From the NCBI GenBank assembly GCA_031272455.1, contig JAISTS010000058.1:1-34052 (forward strand): a stretch of 34,052 nucleotides of DNA, given 5' to 3'. This stretch comes from Tannerella sp. GTDB taxonomy: Bacteria > Bacteroidota > Bacteroidia > Bacteroidales > Tannerellaceae. Shown one piece after another: positions 15,464-22,950 of the stretch (positions are counted from its first letter, which is position 1; every line of letters begins with the position of its first letter). The notes below the pieces were generated by a model. That model searched no databases and was not told the origin of the DNA. It saw nothing but the letters and a program-made list of their open reading frames with translations. Made by a program: the position numbers and the translations under genes.

Positions 15464-15697
15464 ATGAAGACAATTTCTTTAAAATTAGATGAGGACATTT
15501 TCGCGGGCACGGAAGCCTTGCTCGCCACAGTGAATCTGTCGCGCAATCGTTACATCAACGAAGCGATTCTGTATTACAATAATTTACAGAGGAAACGGCA
15601 GCTTGAAAAGGCATTGGAAGCCGAATCCAAGGCTTGCGAGCAGAGTTCGCGAAAAGTGCTTAACGAGTTTGAAATGATTGACGACTATGACTTTTGA
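15464..15697 (+). CDS. Ribbon-helix-helix antitoxin of a MazEF-like pair
   Basis: The 77 aa protein begins 'MKTISLKLDEDIFAGTEAL', a strand and helix typical of CopG/ribbon-helix-helix DNA-binding antitoxins, and continues 'LSRNRYINEAILYYNNLQRKR'. The acidic tail 'NEFEMIDDYDF' would be the toxin-binding part. It should neutralise the toxin encoded immediately downstream and repress the operon. Its stop overlaps the toxin start by 11 bases (15687-15697), which suggests translational coupling. Confidence 0.85.
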   Translation: MKTISLKLDEDIFAGTEALLATVNLSRNRYINEAILYYNNLQRKRQLEKALEAESKACEQSSRKVLNEFEMIDDYDF

Positions 15698-16031
15698 ACA
15701 GTACGAAATATGGCTTGCCGACCTGAACCCGCGCATCGGCACGGAAGCGGGCAATGTGCGTCCTGTACTCGTTGTTCAGACCGACTCGTTAAACCGTATT
15801 CCTCATTCGTCGGCGTTGATTTGTCCGCTCACGACCAATGTGGTGCGGAACGCGGTTTATTTGCGCGTTCACCTCCAAGCAGGAACAGCCCATCTGTCAA
15901 AAGATTGCGATATAATGATTGACCAATTACGCGCGATTGATACGCGACGGTTGAAAAAACGGCTTGGCAAGTTGCCTGCTCAATCAATAAAAGAAGTAAG
16001 TGATAATCTCCGGATAATTATGGATTTATGA
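15687..16031 (+). CDS. MazF/PemK-type endoribonuclease toxin
   Basis: The 114 aa protein shows the MazF fold signature: 'YEIWLADLNPRIGTEAGNVRP' then 'VLVVQTDSLN', 'ALICPLTTNV' and the C-terminal 'DCDIMIDQLRAIDTRRL'. Arg25 and Thr49 fall at the usual active-site positions. Such toxins cleave single-stranded mRNA at short sequences. The ATG at 15687 is chosen over a TTG at 15678, because it gives the normal family start. The gene overlaps the antitoxin upstream and sufE downstream (ATGA at 16028-16031). Confidence 0.9.
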   Translation: MTFEQYEIWLADLNPRIGTEAGNVRPVLVVQTDSLNRIPHSSALICPLTTNVVRNAVYLRVHLQAGTAHLSKDCDIMIDQLRAIDTRRLKKRLGKLPAQSIKEVSDNLRIIMDL

Positions 16032-16477
16032 AAAACGAAAAAACAATAAACGCCTTGCAGGATGAAATCGTTGAGACTTTCGCGGTTTTTGATGAATGGC
16101 TTGACAAATATGCCCTGATAATCGACTATGGCAATGCGCTGGAGCCGATTGACGAGACGCACAAGTCCGCAAACAACCTGATTGAGGGCTGTCAGAGCCG
16201 CGTATGGCTTAATGCCGAATATCGCGATGGAAAGGTGTGGTTCACGGGCGACAGCGACGCTGTAATCGTGAAAGGCATCATTGCGCTGCTGATAAAAGTA
16301 CTGTCGGGTCATACGCCGGACGATATACTCGGCGCCGAGCTGTATTTTATCGAACGTATCGGGCTGAAAGAGCATCTCGCCCCGACACGATCCAACGGTC
16401 TTGCCGCTATGCTCAAGCAGATGAAGATGTACGCCCTTGCATTTCAATACAAAGAAAATCAATCACTTAATACTTAA
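16028..16477 (+). CDS. sufE: SufE-family cysteine desulfuration protein
   Basis: SufE accepts sulfur from the cysteine desulfurase SufS and passes it to the SufBCD scaffold for Fe-S cluster assembly. The 149 aa protein has the active-site motif 'IEGCQSRVW' with Cys55, then 'GDSDAVIVKGIIALL' and 'IGLKEHLAPTRSNGLAAML', all diagnostic. Its ATG overlaps the toxin stop as ATGA, so it appears translationally coupled to the MazEF-like pair. The usual suf operon genes are not in the window. Its closeness to a toxin-antitoxin pair is unusual and may simply reflect module insertion upstream of sufE. Confidence 0.92.
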   Translation: MKNEKTINALQDEIVETFAVFDEWLDKYALIIDYGNALEPIDETHKSANNLIEGCQSRVWLNAEYRDGKVWFTGDSDAVIVKGIIALLIKVLSGHTPDDILGAELYFIERIGLKEHLAPTRSNGLAAMLKQMKMYALAFQYKENQSLNT

Positions 16478-16482
16478 ATACA

Positions 16483-18315
16483 ATGAAAAAATACTTGGTT
16501 TTATTTTTACTTATGCTGATTTTTGCATCCTGCGGGCAGGAGAAACAGACGCCCGTATCTGTGATTTTTGACACCGACCTTGGTCCCGACTACGATGATG
16601 TGGGCGCTTTGACGCTGCTTCACGCTTTGGCTGACAACGGCGAGGCGCGTATCCTTGCTACCGTTTCGAGCAACCGTTACGAGTTTGTGCTGCCCTGCGT
16701 CGAGGTCATCAACCGTTATTACGGACGTCCCGACCTGCCACTCGGCGGTCCGAAACGGGGCGGCACGATGCAGCCCGACGGTCATGCGGAATCGTGGGCG
16801 CAGGCTTTGTCGGCTTCGTTTCCGCACAAAATCTATGCTACTTCGGACGCTCCCGATGCCGTGCAGGTTTACCGTCGCATACTCGCTGCCGAGCCTGACA
16901 ATTCGGTTGTCATCATCACGGTGGGCTTTTTCACCAATCTTGCCAACTTGCTTGATTCGCAGCCCGACGAGTACAGTCCGCTCGACGGTAAACAGCTGAT
17001 TGCCAAGAAAGTCAAACGACTTGTGTCGATGGCGGGCGCTTTTCCGCATGGATACGAATACAACGTTTTTTGCGATATCGACGCCTCGCAAAAGGTGTTC
17101 AGCGAATGGAATACCGAGATTATTTTGAGCGGTTTCGAGATAGGCGAAAAAATCCTGACCGGCAAACGGCTGATAGCTTCGGACATTCCCGAAACGCCTG
17201 CCAAAAAGGTATTTGAGATATGCCTCCGACAAGGCGATCCTGACGGACGGATGAGCTGGGATCAGACGGCAACGCTCGTCGGAGTGCGCGGCACGGGCGA
17301 ATATTTCAACACCGTGCGCGGCACAATGACCGTCGCTCCCGACAGCACCAACTCATGGCAGGACGATCCCAACGGCAAGCACCAGTACCTCACTTTCCGT
17401 ATGTCGCCCGAAGAACTGACCGTCGTCATCGAAGACCTGATGATGCACACGCCGAAAAATCTCGCAACGCAAGCACAGCCGAGCGCGTGGAACGTGCGCG
17501 ACCATATCCCTGCCAACAAAATAATCGTACAGTCGCATCGCGGCGCAGGCGATTTGGCGCCCGAAAGCACGATGGAATCGTTTGAATTGGGCTGGCAACT
17601 CGGCACGGCGCCTGAAGGCGATGTGCGCACTACGAGCGACGGCGTCATCGTATCGTTTCACGACGGCGACCTGCGGCGTATGCTGCCCGACGCTTCGGAC
17701 GAGATGAAGAAAAAAGGCATCAAAGACCTGACATTTGCCGAGGCTATGAAGCTCGATGTCGGCGCGTGGAAAGGAGAGCAGTTTCGCGGACAGCGCATTT
17801 TGAGCCTTGCCGCCATCGTAGAGGCGCTGAAATCGCATCCCGAACGGATAGTGCACTTAGACATAAAAGACGTTGATTTCGCCCAATTAGCGCGCGAAAC
17901 GGAAAGTGTCCGCGAGCAAACCTACATCGCCACGTCGAACTATGAGCACGTGAAAGAGTGGAAAAAGCTTGCTCCGTCGGCACACGCGGTGCTTTGGATG
18001 AACGGCGACGAAGCCAAGGTGAGCAAAAAGCTGGACGCACTCGAAGCAGAGCAGTTCAAAGGCATTGATATTCTGGAAATTGAAGTAAAAGTCGAGGCTG
18101 ATGGCAAGCTATCGTTGAGCGACGATTACCTGAGGAAAACCGGCGACCGGCTGCGCAAATACGGACTGCTTTTCTCGGCATTTATTCCTGACTGTAAGGA
18201 TATTAACGTATATAAACTTCTGATGGATCTCGGCGTGTCCAGCTTCTCGACCGACTATCCCGACGCAAATATGCAAGCCATCGCCGAATATTACAGCGAA
18301 GCGGGAAAAGGCTGA
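16483..18315 (+). CDS. Fusion lipoprotein: nucleoside hydrolase plus glycerophosphodiester phosphodiesterase
   Basis: The 610 aa lipoprotein (lipobox FASC, Cys17) joins two catalytic domains. Residues about 25-325 are an inosine-uridine nucleoside hydrolase-like domain with the calcium-binding motif 'DTDLGPDYDD' (30-39), 'GFFTNLANLL' and 'YNVFCDIDAS'. Residues about 345-605 are a GDPD domain with 'SHRGAGDLAPEST' (His352, Arg353, Glu361), 'PEGDVRTTSDGVIVSFHD' (Glu378, Asp380, His393) and an end 'GVSSFSTDYPD'. The predicted activities would split ribonucleosides and release glycerol from glycerophosphodiesters at the cell surface or in the periplasm. Joint action on one substrate is speculative. 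It starts 5 bases after sufE. Confidence 0.88.
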   Translation: MKKYLVLFLLMLIFASCGQEKQTPVSVIFDTDLGPDYDDVGALTLLHALADNGEARILATVSSNRYEFVLPCVEVINRYYGRPDLPLGGPKRGGTMQPDGHAESWAQALSASFPHKIYATSDAPDAVQVYRRILAAEPDNSVVIITVGFFTNLANLLDSQPDEYSPLDGKQLIAKKVKRLVSMAGAFPHGYEYNVFCDIDASQKVFSEWNTEIILSGFEIGEKILTGKRLIASDIPETPAKKVFEICLRQGDPDGRMSWDQTATLVGVRGTGEYFNTVRGTMTVAPDSTNSWQDDPNGKHQYLTFRMSPEELTVVIEDLMMHTPKNLATQAQPSAWNVRDHIPANKIIVQSHRGAGDLAPESTMESFELGWQLGTAPEGDVRTTSDGVIVSFHDGDLRRMLPDASDEMKKKGIKDLTFAEAMKLDVGAWKGEQFRGQRILSLAAIVEALKSHPERIVHLDIKDVDFAQLARETESVREQTYIATSNYEHVKEWKKLAPSAHAVLWMNGDEAKVSKKLDALEAEQFKGIDILEIEVKVEADGKLSLSDDYLRKTGDRLRKYGLLFSAFIPDCKDINVYKLLMDLGVSSFSTDYPDANMQAIAEYYSEAGKG

Positions 18316-18411
18316 TGCTGACTTATGTGAAAAAATTGTGATACAGCCCGCTATGAGACAGGCAAGGCATAAGTTTTTCATCCTTTTGTATGTAATCTTC
18401 ATTATTTTAGC

Positions 18412-18419
18412 TACCTTTG
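18412..18419 (+). promoter_or_regulatory. -7 promoter element of ychF (TACCTTTG)
   Basis: TACCTTTG matches TAnnTTTG and lies 20 nt before the ATG at 18440. The best TTTG upstream (18385-18388) is 23 nt away, a little longer than usual. Confidence 0.6.
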
Positions 18420-18439
18420 CGCCCGAAAAATAAAAAAAT

Positions 18440-19543
18440 ATGTCATTACAATGTGGAATTATCGGGCTGCCCAACGTCGGGAAGTCCACTTTGTTCAACT
18501 GCCTGTCGAACGCTAAGGCGCAGGCGGCGAACTTTCCGTTCTGTACGATTGAGCCGAATGTCGGCGTCATCACCGTACCGGACGAGCGCCTCAACGTGCT
18601 TGCTGCGCTCGTTCATCCCGAAAAAATTGTGCCAACGACCGTTGAGATCGTCGATATTGCCGGTTTAGTCAAGGGCGCCAGCAAGGGCGAAGGGCTGGGA
18701 AACAAGTTCCTCGCCAACATACGCGAGACGGATGCCATACTGCACGTGCTGCGCTGCTTCGACGATGAAAACGTTACACACGTTGACGGCTCTGTCGATC
18801 CGGTGCGCGACAAGGAAATCATTGATTATGAGCTGCAACTGAAAGACCTTGAGACGGTGGAATCGCGTATCGGCAAGGTACAGAAACAGGCTCAAACGGG
18901 TGGCGACAAGCAGGCGAAACTTGTGCTCGACGTGCTGCTTCGCTATAAGGAAGCGCTCGAACAGGGCAAGGCTGCACGGACGGTGAAATTCGACAATAAA
19001 GACGATGAAAAGGCGGCTCGCGAGCTGTTTTTGCTGACGAATAAACCTGTGCTGTACGTGTGCAATGTTGACGAGGCTTCGGCTGTCAGCGGCAACAGTT
19101 ATGTCGAAGCCGTGCGCCAATCCATTGCAGGCGAGGGTTCTGATTTGCTCGTTGTCGCGGCGAAGATAGAATCTGAAATAGCTGAATTTGAGACTTTTGA
19201 AGAGCGCGAGATGTTCCTTTCGGAGCTTGGGCTGACGGAGTCGGGCGTCAATCGGTTGATAAAAGCGGCTTACGGCTTGCTCAATCTTGAGACTTTTCTG
19301 ACAGCCGGACCGCAGGAGGTACGCGCATGGACATACCGTCGAGGCAGCAAAGCCCCGCAGTGCGCCGGCGTCATTCACACGGATTTTGAAAAGGGATTTA
19401 TCCGCGCCGAAGTAATAAAATACGATGATTACGTGCATTTCGGTTCGGAGAGCGCCTGCCGAGAAGCGGGAAAAATGAATGTCGAAGGTAAAGACTACAT
19501 CGTTCAGGACGGCGATATTATGCACTTCAGATTTAATGTTTAG
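18440..19543 (+). CDS. ychF: Redox-regulated ATPase/GTPase YchF (Obg family)
   Basis: YchF is a conserved TRAFAC-class P-loop NTPase that binds ribosomes and prefers ATP. The 367 aa protein has the P-loop 'GLPNVGKST', '[12 protein letters not shown]', the switch II '[17 protein letters not shown]', a helical insertion, and a C-terminal TGS domain ('[20 protein letters not shown]', '[14 protein letters not shown]', '[13 protein letters not shown]'). The length is as expected. The NKxD-like specificity motif is replaced by 'NVDE', as is normal for this family. The DUF3078 gene follows 11 bases downstream. Confidence 0.96.
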   Translation: MSLQCGIIGLPNVGKSTLFNCLSNAKAQAANFPFCTIEPNVGVITVPDERLNVLAALVHPEKIVPTTVEIVDIAGLVKGASKGEGLGNKFLANIRETDAILHVLRCFDDENVTHVDGSVDPVRDKEIIDYELQLKDLETVESRIGKVQKQAQTGGDKQAKLVLDVLLRYKEALEQGKAARTVKFDNKDDEKAARELFLLTNKPVLYVCNVDEASAVSGNSYVEAVRQSIAGEGSDLLVVAAKIESEIAEFETFEEREMFLSELGLTESGVNRLIKAAYGLLNLETFLTAGPQEVRAWTYRRGSKAPQCAGVIHTDFEKGFIRAEVIKYDDYVHFGSESACREAGKMNVEGKDYIVQDGDIMHFRFNV

Positions 19544-19554
19544 AAAAATAATCA

Positions 19555-20442
19555 ATGTACAAGCTTTCTATTTCTCTTTTAATTTTGTTATCCGCATACG
19601 TTGAAATCGGCGCACAAAGCACCAAACCGACAGTGGATAACCTGCGCGAATATGCAGTCAAGGACACTGCCAAAGGCTGGAAGAAGTCGGGAATAATCAA
19701 CGCCACCTTCGGTCAGTCCTCGCTGACCAACTGGGCTGCCGGTGGCGACAAGCAGACTGTTTCGGCAAATTTTTTATTCAATGCTGCTGCCAATTATCTG
19801 ACAGACAGATATTTTTGGGACAACAGCTTAGTGATGGAATACGGCGTTATCAATTCGCAGTCGAGCGGTTCGCAAAAAGCGTCCGACCGGTTGAATCTCA
19901 ATTCGGTAGCGGGGCGCAACGTATCGCGTCATTGGTCAATTGCCGCGCTGGTCAACTTCAAAACCCAGTTTACGAAGGGTTATAACTATCCTGACAGAGA
20001 GCATTTTATCTCGACCTTGATGGCGCCCGCGTATTTCGACGTGGCTATGGGAGTTTCGTACAAGCCGCACGCTTCGTTCAAGCTCTATCTTTCGCCTTTG
20101 GCAGAGCGAGTTACGATAGTGATGAACGATTCGCTGTCGTCGATTGGCGCGTTTGGCGTTCCGGTCGGGAAAAAGTCGTACTTTGAGACTGGCGCTTATC
20201 TGATGGCTAACCTGAACCATACGTTTGGCGAAAATTTCAGTATCATTTCGTCGCTGTATATGTTCACGCCATATAATTCGTCGTTTGGCTGCGTCGATAC
20301 CAACTGGGACATCATGCTCAACTACAAGTTAAACAAATATTTTTCGGCTACACTCAACACGGCGATCCGCTATTATGACGATGAAATCGCCAAAATTCAG
20401 TTTAAGGAAATTTTTGGTCTGGGGTTGACGTATAGTTTCTGA
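19555..20442 (+). CDS. DUF3078 outer-membrane beta-barrel protein
   Basis: The 295 aa protein has a Sec signal peptide ending 'EIGAQ', with Gln as the likely first mature residue. The body has the DUF3078 hallmark 'FGQSSLTNWAAGGDKQ' near residue 55-70. It then consists of alternating aromatic/polar strands ('YFWDNSLVMEYGV', 'SFKLYLSPLAERVT', 'YFSATLNTAIRYYDDEI'), ending 'GLGLTYSF' with a terminal Phe typical of outer-membrane barrels. No substrate is known. It follows ychF by 11 bases and may be read from the same transcript. Confidence 0.85.
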   Translation: MYKLSISLLILLSAYVEIGAQSTKPTVDNLREYAVKDTAKGWKKSGIINATFGQSSLTNWAAGGDKQTVSANFLFNAAANYLTDRYFWDNSLVMEYGVINSQSSGSQKASDRLNLNSVAGRNVSRHWSIAALVNFKTQFTKGYNYPDREHFISTLMAPAYFDVAMGVSYKPHASFKLYLSPLAERVTIVMNDSLSSIGAFGVPVGKKSYFETGAYLMANLNHTFGENFSIISSLYMFTPYNSSFGCVDTNWDIMLNYKLNKYFSATLNTAIRYYDDEIAKIQFKEIFGLGLTYSF

Positions 20443-20451
20443 AAAAAGACT

Positions 20452-20475
20452 TATATTTGTAGCGTTTTTAAACGC
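20452..20475 (+). promoter_or_regulatory. Promoter -7 box and palindromic candidate operator of the restriction-modification genes
   Basis: TATATTTG (20452-20459) fits the -7 consensus; no good -33 is seen at the usual distance. Directly after it lies the inverted repeat GCGTTT-TT-AAACGC (20462-20475), which would cover the transcription start. A related palindrome, GTTTAAAC, lies inside the first gene at 20513-20520. Such an overlap could allow control of the restriction genes, but no controller protein is encoded nearby. Confidence 0.45.
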
Positions 20476-20481
20476 ATTGAG

Positions 20482-21267
20482 TTGACTACGATTGACAATT
20501 GGAAGAGTCTCGGTTTAAACGTTGACAGTCTGTGGCTTATTGACGAACGGGATAAAAGTGGCAAGCATAGAAATGTTTATCACGGCAACTTTATTCCCCA
20601 GATTCCGAATCAGCTTATCAGGCGATACACGAAAGAAACCGAGACCGTGCTTGACTTGTTTATGGGCAGCGGCACGACGCTGTATGAATGTGAAAAACTG
20701 AATAGAAATTTTATCGGTTTTGACATAAACACGGACATTCTTACTTATGTAAGCACGCAAATGGCTAAAACTGATAATATAAGGTTTGCTATCAACGACT
20801 GCGATGTTACTGATGCAGTGTCGTTTGAAAACAGTATCAAGGAATCGCTCAACACTTTGAACGTTAAACATGTTCAATTTATCATTGCGCATCCGCCATA
20901 TATGGACATAGTCAAATTCACCGACAAAGCAGAAGATTTGTCGCAAATTGGCGATTTACAGACTTTTATAAAAAGATTTGTGCCGGCGATGAAAAATGCT
21001 TTGTCTTATCTTGAGAACAAGCGATACTTTGCTACAGTGATCGGCGACGTGTATAAAAACAGTGAAGTTATTCCGCTGGCTTTCTATGTTTTAGATGCTA
21101 TAAAGCGCAATTTCAAGGTTAAATTGAAGGGCATTGTCATCAAAAATATTGAGGGCAACCGAGGTAAACTGGGTCAGCAAAATATCTGGCAGTATCGGGC
21201 GCTGAAAAGCGATTACTTTATTTTCAAGCACGAGTATATTTTGGTTTTTAAAAAGGAAGAAAAATGA
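20482..21267 (+). CDS. Type II DNA methyltransferase 1 (amino-methyltransferase)
   Basis: The 261 aa protein is a class of amino (N6-adenine or N4-cytosine) DNA methyltransferase. The S-adenosylmethionine motif I 'DLFMGSGTT' (58-66) is followed by 'FIGFDIN' and later motif IV 'AHPPYMDIVKF' (137-140 = HPPY). The first residue of motif IV is His rather than the usual Asp, Asn or Ser. Motif X ('HGNFIPQIPNQLIRRYT') precedes motif I, so the order is X-I-IV. The start is a TTG at 20482; no ATG occurs before motif I. It overlaps the nuclease gene by 4 bases (ATGA). It presumably protects one strand of the target. Confidence 0.85.
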   Translation: MTTIDNWKSLGLNVDSLWLIDERDKSGKHRNVYHGNFIPQIPNQLIRRYTKETETVLDLFMGSGTTLYECEKLNRNFIGFDINTDILTYVSTQMAKTDNIRFAINDCDVTDAVSFENSIKESLNTLNVKHVQFIIAHPPYMDIVKFTDKAEDLSQIGDLQTFIKRFVPAMKNALSYLENKRYFATVIGDVYKNSEVIPLAFYVLDAIKRNFKVKLKGIVIKNIEGNRGKLGQQNIWQYRALKSDYFIFKHEYILVFKKEEK

Positions 21268-21941
21268 CGAAAACAGAATTATTTTTAGAACTTGCAAAGC
21301 CAGATAACAATGGCGTAAGTCGTTGGGTTTCAGTAACTGAATTTACCGGTAAATATAATGACTTGCAACTTGGAAACGGCGGAAGTTGGTGCAGAGCCAG
21401 TTCGAGTTTAGCAAAAAAATATTTTGTTGATTTTGACAAAAATCAAACTATCGGAAATTCGATTGATGCTATTCGCTTAATCGGCTTCAACACTGAAAAA
21501 TCGTTTAATCAAACTATTAGACAGGATATTAAAGATTTTTATAAAGCCCAAAATTGTGTAATGCTTGGCGTAAATGGCGGCTCTGAAAATACTAAAATTG
21601 AGATTGACCATAAAGACGGTAGGAAAGATAATCATAGAATTTCAAATACAGTAACTCAACGTTTAGAAGATTTTCAACCATTATGTAAAGCGGCAAATGA
21701 TGCTAAACGCCAGATTTGCAAACGCTGTAAAGAAACTGACAAGCGATGGAATGCTAAAAACATTAAAGGAAATCCTTACGATTTCTACGAAGGCAACGAA
21801 AACTATACGCCGGAATTGGGATGTGTTGGCTGCTATCAATACGACCCTGTTCAATACCGCAAAACAAGTGTAGTGAAAATCAGCAAAGAAGTCTGCGAAA
21901 ATATTTTAAGAAAACTTTATCCCGAAGATAATTTATTATGA
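21264..21941 (+). CDS. HNH-type restriction endonuclease
   Basis: The 225 aa protein lies between two methyltransferase genes and carries a beta-beta-alpha-metal (HNH) nuclease core: 'IEIDHKDGRKDNHRIS' with Asp115/His116, then 'FQPLCKAANDAKRQ'. Two CxxC pairs (Cys152/Cys155 and Cys187/Cys190) would bind a structural zinc. This layout is typical of type II restriction enzymes of the HNH class; the recognition site cannot be read from the sequence. Both ends overlap its neighbours by ATGA, so its translation is coupled to the first methyltransferase and in turn to the second. The gene is visibly richer in A+T than the housekeeping genes around it, which fits acquisition by transfer. Confidence 0.82.
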   Translation: MTKTELFLELAKPDNNGVSRWVSVTEFTGKYNDLQLGNGGSWCRASSSLAKKYFVDFDKNQTIGNSIDAIRLIGFNTEKSFNQTIRQDIKDFYKAQNCVMLGVNGGSENTKIEIDHKDGRKDNHRISNTVTQRLEDFQPLCKAANDAKRQICKRCKETDKRWNAKNIKGNPYDFYEGNENYTPELGCVGCYQYDPVQYRKTSVVKISKEVCENILRKLYPEDNLL

Positions 21942-22939
21942 ACTACATAGGCTCAAAACATAAACTCTCAAACTTTATTAAAACTACTGTTTATTCGGTA
22001 GTTGGAAACGATTTGTCGGACAAAATTTTCTGCGATATCTTTGCAGGGACAGGCATTGTTGGACGGAATTTCAAAACCGAGGTAAAAGCAGTTATTGCTA
22101 ACGACAGCGAGTATTACAGTTATGTTTTGAACAAAAATTATATCGGGAATCATAGTGAAATTGCTGATAAAGAAGCATTTATAGATGAGTTAAATTCAAT
22201 TCCCCTGATTGATAACGGTTTTATCTATAAGAATTACTGCATTGGAGGAAACGGCGAAAGGCAATATTTTTCGGATTACAACGGCAAAAAAATTGATGCA
22301 ATCCGCGTTCAGATAGAACAATGGAAGAAGTCTAACCGGATTTCCGACAACCTTTATTTTTTCCTGCTCGCAAGCCTGCTTGAATGTGCCGACAAGGTAG
22401 CAAATACCGCGTCGGTATATGGTGCATACCTGAAAAATCTGAAAATATCGGCTCAAAAAGAGATGGTTTTACAGCCTGCAAATTTTGATTTGAACGACAA
22501 CGAACACCAAGTTTTCAATACCGACAGCAATGTTTTGATAAAACAGATTGAAGGCGATATTCTTTATTTAGACCCACCCTACAATGCCCGACAGTATGGC
22601 GCTAATTACCATTTACTTAATACGATAGCCGAATATAAACCTTTTACGCCAAAAGGAAAAACAGGTTTGAGAAATTACTCAAAATCAAAATATTGCAGCG
22701 CGAACTCGGTGCAATGGGAATTTGAAAATCTCATATATAATGCGAATTTCCAGTATATCTTTTTGAGCTATAACAACGAAGGCTTAATGTCGGTTGAAAC
22801 TATCAGGAAGATTATGCAGAAATACGGTCGTTACGACTTAGCGACTACTGATTATCAGCGATTTAAGGCGGACAGAGACGAGAATCGCAATCATAAAGCG
22901 GACAGCACCGTGGAATATCTGCACATTTTAGAGAAATAA
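21938..22939 (+). CDS. D12-class N6-adenine DNA methyltransferase
   Basis: The 333 aa protein begins with the D12/Dam-type motif X 'MNYIGSKHKLSNFI'. Motif I 'FCDIFAGTGIVGRNF' (31-45) and motif IV 'LDPPYNARQYGANYH' (Asp212-Pro-Pro-Tyr215) follow, which mark an N6-adenine methyltransferase. The long insert between motifs I and IV is the usual DNA-recognition region. A second methyltransferase in one system usually means an asymmetric recognition sequence whose two strands need different enzymes. The start overlaps the nuclease stop by 4 bases. It converges on the beta-CASP nuclease gene with 11 bases between stops. Confidence 0.9.
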   Translation: MNYIGSKHKLSNFIKTTVYSVVGNDLSDKIFCDIFAGTGIVGRNFKTEVKAVIANDSEYYSYVLNKNYIGNHSEIADKEAFIDELNSIPLIDNGFIYKNYCIGGNGERQYFSDYNGKKIDAIRVQIEQWKKSNRISDNLYFFLLASLLECADKVANTASVYGAYLKNLKISAQKEMVLQPANFDLNDNEHQVFNTDSNVLIKQIEGDILYLDPPYNARQYGANYHLLNTIAEYKPFTPKGKTGLRNYSKSKYCSANSVQWEFENLIYNANFQYIFLSYNNEGLMSVETIRKIMQKYGRYDLATTDYQRFKADRDENRNHKADSTVEYLHILEK

Positions 22940-22950
22940 CCTTGCAGCTT

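Noticed and set aside
18321-18374. ACTTATG / CATAAGT inverted repeat after the fusion lipoprotein gene as a terminator
   Set aside because: Seven-base arms separated by 40 bases are too weak to claim a terminator.
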